From Ectothiorhodospiraceae bacterium (lineage in GTDB: Bacteria > Pseudomonadota > Gammaproteobacteria > Nitrococcales > AK92), in the NCBI GenBank assembly GCA_029263635.1, contig JAJUFY010000082.1, forward strand, positions 1-8,297: a DNA stretch of 8,297 nt, in the 5' to 3' direction. The notes under the pieces were generated by a model. It saw only the letters and a program-made list of their open reading frames with translations. It did not search any database and was not told the origin of the DNA. Positions 1 through 5,627 of the stretch are shown here, in pieces; position 1 is the first letter of the stretch; each line of letters begins with the position of its first letter. The translations under genes and the position numbers were made by a program.

Positions 1-300
1 GAACTGCAGGGTGATCGAGGTCGAACCCATGGTGCTGGTGGAAGTCATCTCGGTCACGCCCGGTACGGCGCTGAGTTCCGACTCCAGCGGGGCGGCCACC
101 GAGGAGGCCATGGTCTCGGGGCTCGCGCCCGGCAGGCGCCCGTCGACACGGATAGTGGGATATTCGGCCTCCGGCAGCGACGCCACCGGCAGCAGCGGAA
201 AGGCGGCCACCCCCAGCAGCACCACCGCCAGCGTCAGCAGCGCAGTGGACACCGGATGACGGATGAACCAGGCCGACAGGCTGGGCTTGGCGGAGCTCAC
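1..300 (-). CDS. RND efflux pump, MdtC-like inner-membrane subunit (N-terminal 100 codons, cut by window edge)
   Basis: This is the start of a proton-driven RND (HAE1-type) drug exporter of the inner membrane. The frame is open from a GTG at 300 to the window edge. A GGGAG Shine-Dalgarno lies about 6 nt upstream, and the start sits 1 nt after the adaptor's stop codon, so the two are cotranscribed and probably translationally coupled. The residues show the family's N-terminus: a short cytoplasmic stretch, a first membrane helix at about residues 17-38, then the porter-domain motifs LPEAEYPTIRV (42-52), LPGASPETMASSV (56-68) and a Thr/Ser-rich stretch ending GSTSITLQF (92-100). From memory of E. 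coli, the PGASPETMASSV and STSTMGSTSITLQF stretches look more like MdtC than MdtB. Inference: a two-component adaptor-pump operon without an MdtB partner upstream. A second RND gene or an outer-membrane channel could lie beyond the edge. No in-frame ATG offers a better start. Confidence 0.9.
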   Translation of the reverse strand, partial: MSSAKPSLSAWFIRHPVSTALLTLAVVLLGVAAFPLLPVASLPEAEYPTIRVDGRLPGASPETMASSVAAPLESELSAVPGVTEMTSTSTMGSTSITLQF

Positions 301-301
301 G

Positions 302-1453
302 TCAGGCTCCCGTTCCGGCCGCTGCGATCGGCGCGACCGCCGAGCCTGGCTTGAGGCGCAGGTGGCCGTCGGTGACCACCGTATCGCCGGCGACGACGCC
401 CTCGGCGATCACGGCAATGCTGTCGTCCTCAAACGCCACCGTGACCGGCACCGGCTCGGCCTTGCCGCCGCTCACGCGGAACACATAGCGGCCGTCGAGC
501 CCGTGGCGCACCGCGGTTACCGGCACCACCAATGCACCGGCGCTGATTCCGGTCTGCAATTCCACCACCACGGACTGCCCCGGCCACAGGATGCCGTCGG
601 TGTTGGGAAGACGGGCCTTGAGGCGTATGGTGCCGGTGGCGCGGTCGACCTGATTGTCGATGGTGGTGAGCATGCCCTCGCCGAGCAGGTTGCCGCCGGC
701 ACGGTCATAGACCTTGACCGGGGCTGAGCCGGCGATGGCCGGTAAACGCGGCAGCACCGACTGGGACAGCGAGAACACCACGTCGATGGGCTCCATCTGC
801 GTCACGCTGAACAGCCCTTCGGCGTCGCTGGCGCGCACGAAGTTGCCGGCATCCACCCGGCGGAACCCGACCCGGCCGGTCACCGGCGAAACGATGCGGG
901 TGTGCGACAGCGCCACCTCGGCAGCGGCGACAGCGGCCTCGCTCGCCGCCGCCATGGCTTCCAGCTGTGCCACCAGGGCTTGCTGCCGGTCGTATTCCTG
1001 GCGGGAGACGGCGTTCTGCGCAACCAGCCGGCTGTAGCGCTCGAGATCGAGCCGGGCCGATTTCAGCTCGGCCTGGATGCGCGCCTGCTCGGCGCGCGCC
1101 TGGTTCAGGGCGGCCCGGATGCTGCGGTCGTCGATGCGGGCGAGCAGGTCGCCTTTCGCTACCCGCTGGCCTTCCTCGAACAGCACTTCCGTGAGGATAC
1201 CGTCGATCTGGCTGCGGAGGATGACGTTGTGGATGGAGTGTACGTGGCCGAGGGCACGCGCCAGATGCGGCACGTCGCGCTGCTCGACGACCGCAACCAC
1301 GACCGGCACCGCCGTCGGGCCCGAGCCGGCCGTTACCGCCGTCGCCTGCTGCCGCCACAGCAAGGCAGCCCCGGCGCCGGCGACGATGACCAGGACGGCA
1401 AGCATTCCGAGAATGGGCAAGCGGGACGAGCGTTTCATACGGGCGTGCAGCAT
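302..1453 (-). CDS. mdtA: RND efflux periplasmic adaptor (membrane fusion protein), MdtA-like
   Basis: This adaptor links an inner-membrane RND pump to an outer-membrane channel. It has 383 residues from the ATG at 1453, or 378 from the ATG at 1438 (MKRSS), which better fits a basic N-terminus before the membrane anchor. Neither start has a clear ribosome-binding site. In order: an uncleaved anchor helix at about 13-34 with no lipobox cysteine; the first lipoyl half-motif with DGILTEVLFEEGQRV; an alpha-hairpin rich in Ala, Glu, Gln and Arg (RAEQARIQAELKSARLDLER and on to SRQEYDRQQALV); the second lipoyl half with IVSPVTGRVGFRRVDAGN; a beta-barrel with MEPIDVVFSL and DNQVDRATGTIRLKARLPN; and a membrane-proximal domain ending DGHLRLKPGSAV. 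Order and motifs match E. coli MdtA closely, as recalled. Its stop is 1 nt before the pump start. The symbol denotes family resemblance; the exported substrate is unknown. Confidence 0.93.
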   Translation of the reverse strand: MLHARMKRSSRLPILGMLAVLVIVAGAGAALLWRQQATAVTAGSGPTAVPVVVAVVEQRDVPHLARALGHVHSIHNVILRSQIDGILTEVLFEEGQRVAKGDLLARIDDRSIRAALNQARAEQARIQAELKSARLDLERYSRLVAQNAVSRQEYDRQQALVAQLEAMAAASEAAVAAAEVALSHTRIVSPVTGRVGFRRVDAGNFVRASDAEGLFSVTQMEPIDVVFSLSQSVLPRLPAIAGSAPVKVYDRAGGNLLGEGMLTTIDNQVDRATGTIRLKARLPNTDGILWPGQSVVVELQTGISAGALVVPVTAVRHGLDGRYVFRVSGGKAEPVPVTVAFEDDSIAVIAEGVVAGDTVVTDGHLRLKPGSAVAPIAAAGTGA

Positions 1454-1504
1454 CTGTTCATGGCAGCGAGAGGATCCAGGAGTCCCGGCCGGAGCGACAG
1501 CACG

Positions 1505-1572
1505 CCTCCTGCCGGAGCAGAGCGAATAGGATCAAAACAATAGCAGCAAATCATTAAGGTTAATCTCAGCCT
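1505..1572 (-). promoter_or_regulatory. AT-rich island, possible promoter region of the efflux operon
   Basis: A run of about 45 bases (1525-1570) is conspicuously AT-rich inside GC-rich DNA and lies 70-120 bases upstream of the adaptor start. On the minus strand it contains TTAACC, TTGCTG and TATTGT/TATTCG hexamers, but none of their pairings gives a good sigma-70 match with a 16-18 nt spacer. The 10-mer CCTGCCGGAG occurs on both sides of the island (1508-1517 and 1570-1579), 62 bases apart, and could be a paired protein-binding site. A strong AGGAGG on the minus strand near 1505-1512 has no start codon at a normal distance. The promoter role is inferred from position and composition only. 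Confidence 0.3.
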
Positions 1573-1640
1573 GCCGGAGAAAGTGCCCTGATTGTCCGGA
1601 AAAGGTCGACCAGGTCCCGGAATGCCCCAGGCCACGTAGC

Positions 1641-1679
1641 TGATGACCTTGAACCGCCCCGAACGGTTCCTTGGCATCA
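1641..1679. repeat. Two-part inverted repeat (hairpin-forming)
   Basis: An outer TGATG/CATCA pair (1641-1645, 1675-1679) encloses a perfect 6-bp stem GAACCG/CGGTTC (1651-1656, 1664-1669) with a 7-base loop CCCCGAA. The intervening bases pair only partly. It may be a structured RNA element, a remnant element end or a binding site. No T-run follows on either strand, so it is not an ordinary terminator. Confidence 0.4.
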
Positions 1680-1833
1680 GCCAGCCGCCCGGCGGGCCCG
1701 GGCGAGACAGTCCCACGGGGTTTAACCGCCCCGAGGCGGCCGCATACATTGGCCCTCGCCAGTCGTGATCCGTCGGCGACCGGCATCTCGGTGACTACGG
1801 GAGAGGCCGACCTGTGTGATATCCGCAGCCGGC

Positions 1834-1848
1834 GGCAGCTAAGCTGCC
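1834..1848. promoter_or_regulatory. 15-bp perfect palindrome, candidate operator
   Basis: GGCAGCT-A-AGCTGCC is a perfect 7-bp inverted repeat around a single central base, about 210 bases upstream of the BASS start and 385 bases from the adaptor start. A symmetric site of this kind in a divergent intergenic region fits a dimeric repressor or activator. Which protein would bind is unknown; no second copy of this exact palindrome was noticed elsewhere in the window. Confidence 0.35.
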
Positions 1849-1913
1849 AGCGTTATCCACTTGCCTCGGGCAGTGGTCTGTGCGTTCTCGACGAGTATCC
1901 AGCTGAGCCGAAC

Positions 1914-1948
1914 CTCCCCCGCAAAGTGCTTAAGGGCGGGGAGCACTT
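1914..1948 (+). promoter_or_regulatory. Overlapping, mutually exclusive hairpins in the probable BASS leader
   Basis: Two stems compete for the same bases. Stem A pairs CTCCCCCGC (1914-1922, one bulged C) with GCGGGGAG (1936-1943). Stem B pairs AAGTGCT (1924-1930) with AGCACTT (1942-1948), a perfect 7-bp match with an 11-base loop. The 3' arm of A lies within the loop and first bases of the 3' arm of B, so both cannot form fully together. If transcribed in the leader of the BASS gene, about 110 bases upstream of its start, this could be a conformational switch. No riboswitch or attenuator class is recognised, and no T-run follows. Confidence 0.3.
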
Positions 1949-2024
1949 GTGTCGGTGCTGCCTGCCGGCGGGCTGCAGACCGCGTCCGGTCGACACGACC
2001 ACCTGCCATGTCGGCTTTTATTGT

Positions 2025-2042
2025 TCGCGCCGGTCGGCGCGA
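2025..2042. promoter_or_regulatory. 18-bp perfect palindrome just upstream of the BASS ribosome-binding site
   Basis: TCGCGCCG-GT-CGGCGCGA is a perfect 8-bp inverted repeat around 2 central bases. It ends 5 bases before the GGAGG ribosome-binding site (2048-2052) and 14 bases before the ATG. A smaller palindrome, GGTCG-ACA-CGACC, lies at 1988-2000. A DNA operator is plausible; as RNA, the 2-base centre would force opening of the top pairs but still allow a stable GC stem next to the ribosome-binding site. Confidence 0.4.
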
Positions 2043-2056
2043 TTCCCGGAGGGACA

Positions 2057-2923
2057 ATGACGGAATTTGTTTCGGCGCTGGTCACCGCCTCGGTGGTTGT
2101 CTTCGCGGTGACCAGCATGCTGTCGGTGGGGTTCGGGCATACCTTCAGGGAAGTCCTCGAACCGCTGGGCAACATCCGCTGGGTCGTGCGGGCGCTGCTT
2201 GCCAACTTCGTGCTGGTGCCGCTGCTCGCAGTCGCGGTTCTGGAATTCCTGGAGCCGGCCCAGCCGCTGGCGGTCGGCCTGTTCCTGGTGGCCGCCGCCG
2301 CCGGGGCGCCATTTCTCATCAAGCTCGCTGAAGTCGCGGCTAGCGACCTGGCCCTGAGCGGCACCCTGCTGGTGCTGCTGCTGCCGGTGACCATCGTTTA
2401 CATGCCGGTCGTGGTGCCGCTGGCCCTGCCTGAGGCCGAGGTCAGCGTCAGCGCCATCGCCCGCCCCCTGGTGCTGACCATGCTGCTGCCGCTGGCGAGC
2501 GGATTGCTGGTGCGGACCCTGGTTCCCGGTTTGGCGATGCGCCTGCGGGCGCCGTTTGGCAAGCTGTCGAGCATCGCGCTGGTGGTGCTGGTGCTGACCA
2601 CCATCCTGCAGAATCTGCCCGGCATCGCCAGCGTGCTGCTGACCAGCGCGATCCTGGCTGCGCTCATCGTCATCGGCGGGGCTTTCGTCATTGGCTATCT
2701 GCTCGGGGGGCGTAGCCGGCGGAGCAGGGAAGTGCTGGGACTCGGCACCTCGCAGCGGAATATCGCGGCGGCGATGGTGGTCGCGACCCAGGCTGTAGGC
2801 AATCCCGATACCGTGACCATGGTGATCGTCACCTCGCTGATCGCGTTCGCGGTCCTGTTTCCTGTTGCTGGAATGATGCGAAAGCGCTCGCTTGCCGGCT
2901 CCATCGGCAGGGTGCAGGAGTAG
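2057..2923 (+). CDS. BASS-family (bile acid:sodium symporter-like) membrane transporter
   Basis: This is a polytopic inner-membrane protein of 288 residues that probably carries an organic anion with sodium. The ATG at 2057 is preceded by GGAGG 4 bases away; an in-frame extension to about 1949 is open but lacks hydrophobic or family-like sequence. Hydropathy by eye suggests about nine membrane helices starting at residue 5. Family signals are the broken-helix region around AAAAGAPFLIKLAE with GAP at 83-85, and the second crossover region LGTSQRNIAAAMV with Q233-R234-N235, where related transporters carry sodium- and substrate-contacting polar residues. The family includes bile acid, pantoate, pyruvate and arsenite-like branches; this sequence does not reveal the substrate. 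It ends 288 bases before the GST gene with a possible terminator between, so it is probably a separate unit. A truncated second copy lies at 8217-8297. Confidence 0.88.
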   Translation: MTEFVSALVTASVVVFAVTSMLSVGFGHTFREVLEPLGNIRWVVRALLANFVLVPLLAVAVLEFLEPAQPLAVGLFLVAAAAGAPFLIKLAEVAASDLALSGTLLVLLLPVTIVYMPVVVPLALPEAEVSVSAIARPLVLTMLLPLASGLLVRTLVPGLAMRLRAPFGKLSSIALVVLVLTTILQNLPGIASVLLTSAILAALIVIGGAFVIGYLLGGRSRRSREVLGLGTSQRNIAAAMVVATQAVGNPDTVTMVIVTSLIAFAVLFPVAGMMRKRSLAGSIGRVQE

Positions 2924-3022
2924 GCGGATGCCGGAAGCATATCGTGAGTCGTTATCAGGCATGTACGGTTTGGCATGAACACCAGCGGTCGGGTCGTAAG
3001 GTCTGCCTGAGACTGCATCAAT

Positions 3023-3055
3023 AGCGCCAAGCGACTGGCTTAGAGCGTTTTTTTT
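3023..3055 (+). terminator. Weak candidate terminator with T8 run after the BASS gene
   Basis: Eight consecutive T (3048-3055) follow an imperfect stem: CGC/GCG (3025-3027, 3045-3047) around AAGC/GCTT (3029-3032, 3038-3041), or alternatively GCCA/TGGC (3026-3029, 3036-3039). The T-run is striking in GC-rich DNA, but the stem is short and interrupted, and the element lies 100 bases past the stop codon. Position between two same-strand genes supports a terminator; the stem does not do so strongly. Confidence 0.3.
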
Positions 3056-3143
3056 CGGGACATCAAAACGGCTCTTCCTGAGAAGTTGCGTCGATCCGTT
3101 TCCGGATGTTGTCAGCCATGGGTGGCTGAGGTGGAGACGCGGC

Positions 3144-3176
3144 TTGCCTTCGCCTTTGTGTTTGAACTAAATTCAA
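3144..3176 (+). promoter_or_regulatory. Candidate sigma-70 promoter with overlapping TTGAA-N5-TTCAA repeat
   Basis: TTGCCT (3144-3149; 4 of 6 to the -35 consensus) is followed after 18 bases by TAAATT (3168-3173; 4 of 6 to the -10 consensus), in the only strongly AT-rich stretch before the GST gene. The inverted repeat TTGAA-CTAAA-TTCAA (3162-3176) covers the -10 element, and a further TTCAA follows at 3177-3181. This arrangement suits a repressor site, and the TetR-family protein encoded at 6762-7397 is an obvious candidate, but that link is inference. This promoter would drive the five-gene block. Confidence 0.4.
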
Positions 3177-3211
3177 TTCAATGCTTGAGCAAAACTCTGG
3201 AGAGACGCCCG

Positions 3212-3919
3212 ATGATCGACTTCTACTACTGGCCGACCCCAAACGGGTGGAAGATCGCGATCATGCTCGAGGAGTGCGGGCTGGCGTACCGGACCCACTT
3301 CGTCAATATCGGTAAGGGCGAGCAGTTTGAGCCGGCGTTTGCCGCCATCAGTCCGAACAACCGCATACCGGCCATCGTGGACCACGCGCCGGCACCGCCG
3401 CATATGGCAGACCAACCGGTATCGGTCTTCGAGTCGGCTGCCATCCTCTGGTACCTGGCCGAGAAGACAGGTCGTTTCCTGCCGGCCGATCCGCTCGGGC
3501 GCAAGGAGGCGATGGAGTGGCTGTTCTGGCAGATGGCCAATCTCGGACCGATGGCCGGGCAACTCAGTCACTTCGTCAACTACGCGCAAGCCGGCGACCA
3601 AACCTATGCGCGTGAGCGCTATGCCAACGAGGTCGACCGCTGCCTGGGGATCCTGGAGCGCCGGCTCGAAGGGCGTGACTACATCCTCGGCGAGGAATAC
3701 ACCATCGCCGACATCGCGGCCTGGCCCTGGGCCCTGGTCGCAAAGCCGCTCGGTCAATCATTCGACAAGCTGCCCAACGTGAGCCGCTGGCGGCAGCGCA
3801 TCAAGGAGCGGCCGGCGGTACGCCGGGGCGTGGATCTTGGCAAGGAGTCGCGCCCGTCAGGCCCGCTCACGGACGACGCCCGTCGCGTGCTGTTCAACCA
3901 GGCCGCGCGGACATCCTGA
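3212..3919 (+). CDS. Glutathione transferase, YfcG-like (nu-class), possible disulfide-bond oxidoreductase
   Basis: This is a cytosolic glutathione-dependent enzyme of 235 residues. The ATG at 3212 is preceded by GGAGA at 3199-3203. The N-terminal thioredoxin-like domain begins MIDFYYWPTPNGWK; Thr9, Pro10 and Asn11 occupy the same positions as in E. coli YfcG, where Thr9 and Asn11 lie by the glutathione sulfur and no catalytic Cys is used. ISPNNRIPAIVDH carries the cis-Pro element, and E74-S75 in FESAAILWYLAEK is the glutathione gamma-glutamyl binding motif. The helical domain has TIADIAAWPW (164-173), the usual N-cap motif. Known members of this class reduce disulfides or peroxides with two glutathiones; dehalogenation or ring-opening roles also occur in related GSTs. 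It is about 20 residues longer than YfcG, mainly at the C-terminus. It is first in a same-strand block and followed after about 100 bases by the CoA ligase, which suggests a catabolic or detoxification role. Confidence 0.9.
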   Translation: MIDFYYWPTPNGWKIAIMLEECGLAYRTHFVNIGKGEQFEPAFAAISPNNRIPAIVDHAPAPPHMADQPVSVFESAAILWYLAEKTGRFLPADPLGRKEAMEWLFWQMANLGPMAGQLSHFVNYAQAGDQTYARERYANEVDRCLGILERRLEGRDYILGEEYTIADIAAWPWALVAKPLGQSFDKLPNVSRWRQRIKERPAVRRGVDLGKESRPSGPLTDDARRVLFNQAARTS

Positions 3920-4020
3920 CCAACTTCATGTGCAGATGAGCCGGTCGCCGGCTGCGCGGCGCCGGCGGAACAGTGCTGCGATCCGCCAGAGAGCGGGCAG
4001 CAGGAGGAGAAGAGACAGCC

Positions 4021-5562
4021 ATGATCCCCGTCTATGACTGGCTTGCCTACCATGCCCGGAATACGCCCGAGGCAACGGCGCTGATCGACCACTACTCGGA
4101 GCGGGTGCTGGACTACCGCACGCTCAATGAGCGCTGCAATCGCGGCGCCAACTACCTCAAAGCGCTGGGAGTACAGCCCGGCGACCGGGTCGCGGTGCTG
4201 GCGTACAACTCCACCGACATCATCGAGCTGCAGTTTGCCTGCCAGAAGCTGGGTGCGATCTTCGTGCCGCTGAACTGGCGGCTGGCAGTACCCGAGCTGC
4301 GCGCAATTGCCGAAGACTGCCGGCCCAAGGTGCTGGCGTACGGACAGGAATTCGCCGAGGTCGCCGGAGAGCTGGGCCAGGCGCTCGGGATTCATCTGGT
4401 GTCGATGCGGGACGGCGCGGACAGCGATTACGAACGGGGCCTGAGCGCCGCCTCGCCGGAGGCGGAGTTCCACCCTCAGACTCACGATGACACCTGGATC
4501 ATCATGTACACCTCCGGCACCACCGGAGCTCCGAAAGGAGCCTGTCTCACGCACGGCAACGTGCTGTTCAGCTGCATCAACCAAAGCCAGCGGTTCATGC
4601 TGACCAGCAAGTCGCGATGCCTGACGGTGCTGCCGCTCTTCCACGTCGGCGGGCTGTTCCTGTTCGCGACCTTCCTTATGCACATGGGCGGAAGCGCGGT
4701 GGTCGTCCGGCAGTTCGATCCGGCCGTCTGCCTCGATCTGCTGGCCGACAAGGAGCTCGGCATCACCATCATCTTCGGCGTGCCGACCATCTTCCTGTTC
4801 ATGAGCCAGCTGCCGGCGTTTGCCGAGGCGGATCTGTCGCATCTTGACCGCGTGATGGTGGGTGGCGCGCCGGCGCCGCTGGAACTGCTCAAGGCTTACA
4901 TGAGCAAGGGCGTGACGATCGGACAGGGTTTCGGCATGACCGAGACGGCGACCACCGGCACTGCCTTGAGCGCCTATACCTCGCTGGACAAGCTCGGTTC
5001 CTCCGGCCTGCCGGCCCTGCACGCCAGCGTGCGCGTCGTCGACGAGCAGGGGCGTGACGTGCCGCCGGGTGAAGTCGGGGAGCTCTGGATCAAGGGGCCG
5101 GCAATCTCGCCAGGTTACTGGAACCGCCCCGAGATCAACGCCGAATCGTTCACCGACGGCTGGTTCCGCACCGGCGATGCCGCTCGGGTCGACGCGGACG
5201 GCCATTTCTACATCGTCGACCGCTGGAAGGACATGTTCATTTCCGGGGGCGAGAACGTGTATCCGGCGGAAATCGAGAACGTGCTGTTCCAGCTCCCGGA
5301 GATCGCCGAGGCGGCCGTCATTGGGGTTGCTGACGAGCGCTGGGGCGAAGTGGGCTGTGCCTTCATCGTCCTCAAGCCCGGGCAGACCTTGGAAGCCGAG
5401 GCGGTTATCCGCCACTGCCGTGCCAACCTGGCCGGCTTCAAGATCCCCAAGCACATCATTTTCGTCGACGCGATGCCGCACAACGCCGCCGGCAAGATCG
5501 TCAAGTCGGAGCTGAGGCGGTACTACAGCGACACCGCGGCGCCTGCCGCAGAGATTCAATAA
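4021..5562 (+). CDS. AMP-forming acyl-CoA synthetase (ANL superfamily), substrate unknown
   Basis: This 513-residue enzyme activates a carboxylic acid with ATP to an acyl-adenylate and then to its CoA thioester. A purine-rich ribosome-binding region (AGGAGGAGAAG) ends about 9 bases before the ATG at 4021. The core motifs are complete: P-loop YTSGTTGAPKG (163-173), GFGMTET (303-309, adenine-binding region), WFRTGD (381-386) with the ribose-binding Asp386, hinge DRWKDMFISGGENVYPAEIE starting at 400, and NAAGK with catalytic Lys492. Length and motifs fit the medium/long-chain fatty-acid, cinnamate- or feruloyl-type CoA ligases; the acid cannot be read from the motifs. It lies between the GST gene and the TRAP binding protein, 65 bases before the latter, consistent with activating an imported carboxylate. 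The antisense strand is open for over 600 codons across this gene, a codon-bias effect. Confidence 0.95.
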   Translation: MIPVYDWLAYHARNTPEATALIDHYSERVLDYRTLNERCNRGANYLKALGVQPGDRVAVLAYNSTDIIELQFACQKLGAIFVPLNWRLAVPELRAIAEDCRPKVLAYGQEFAEVAGELGQALGIHLVSMRDGADSDYERGLSAASPEAEFHPQTHDDTWIIMYTSGTTGAPKGACLTHGNVLFSCINQSQRFMLTSKSRCLTVLPLFHVGGLFLFATFLMHMGGSAVVVRQFDPAVCLDLLADKELGITIIFGVPTIFLFMSQLPAFAEADLSHLDRVMVGGAPAPLELLKAYMSKGVTIGQGFGMTETATTGTALSAYTSLDKLGSSGLPALHASVRVVDEQGRDVPPGEVGELWIKGPAISPGYWNRPEINAESFTDGWFRTGDAARVDADGHFYIVDRWKDMFISGGENVYPAEIENVLFQLPEIAEAAVIGVADERWGEVGCAFIVLKPGQTLEAEAVIRHCRANLAGFKIPKHIIFVDAMPHNAAGKIVKSELRRYYSDTAAPAAEIQ

Positions 5563-5564
5563 CC

Positions 5565-5605
5565 GCAGGCAAACCCTGCAGAAGACGACGGCGGCAGACG
5601 CCGCC
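5565..5605 (+). other. Two small hairpins between the CoA ligase and TRAP binding-protein genes
   Basis: GCAGG-CAAAC-CCTGC (5565-5579) begins 3 bases after the ligase stop codon, and GGCGGC-AGAC-GCCGCC (5590-5605) follows. No T-run is present, so a full terminator is unlikely. Intercistronic stems before a binding-protein gene often protect or process the message and raise expression of the binding protein; that role is inferred. Confidence 0.4.
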
Positions 5606-5627
5606 ATCACCGATATCAGGAGGTAGG

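Larger units (their letters stand above)
1454..2056. other. 600-base intergenic region between divergent efflux operon and BASS gene, no convincing gene
   Basis: I find no recognisable protein here. Frames of 70-150 codons are open on both strands, but their translations match no family I know, and several overlap each other. The region contains the AT-rich island near the efflux operon, a hairpin-forming stretch at 1641-1679, a small GC hairpin CCGCC-CCGA-GGCGG at 1726-1739, and then several palindromes on the BASS side. Since the efflux operon runs left and the BASS gene runs right, both promoters should lie here. A decayed mobile element in the middle (about 1560-1760) cannot be excluded, but I cannot identify one. 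Confidence 0.6.
2924..3211 (+). other. Intergenic spacer between BASS and GST genes
   Basis: This 288-base gap holds no gene that I can support. A frame open from 3086 is simply the upstream extension of the GST frame and lacks family-like residues before 3212. The first 100 bases show nothing notable; a T8 run lies at 3048-3055, and an AT-rich promoter-like region with an inverted repeat lies at 3144-3190. Confidence 0.6.

Noticed and set aside
1435..1749. Minus-strand frame whose stop overlaps (ATGA) the internal adaptor start at 1438, suggesting a coupled leader peptide
   Set aside because: No start codon sits at a proper distance from the nearby AGGAGG and the peptide resembles nothing known; a short coupled leader is possible but unsupported.
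1949..2056. N-terminal extension of the BASS protein to an upstream start near 1949
   Set aside because: The added residues are not family-like, and the ATG at 2057 has GGAGG at close spacing and begins directly with the first membrane helix.
1671..2060. 129-codon plus-strand frame in the efflux-BASS gap
   Set aside because: No ribosome-binding site and no recognisable sequence; it overlaps the palindromes and ends inside the BASS start.
2018..2962. 314-codon minus-strand frame opposite the BASS gene
   Set aside because: Low-complexity Gln, His and Arg-rich translation; the plus strand encodes a coherent membrane transporter.
3086..3211. N-terminal extension of the GST protein to 3086
   Set aside because: The protein family begins at MIDFYY (3212), which has its own ribosome-binding site; the extension would run through the promoter-like region.
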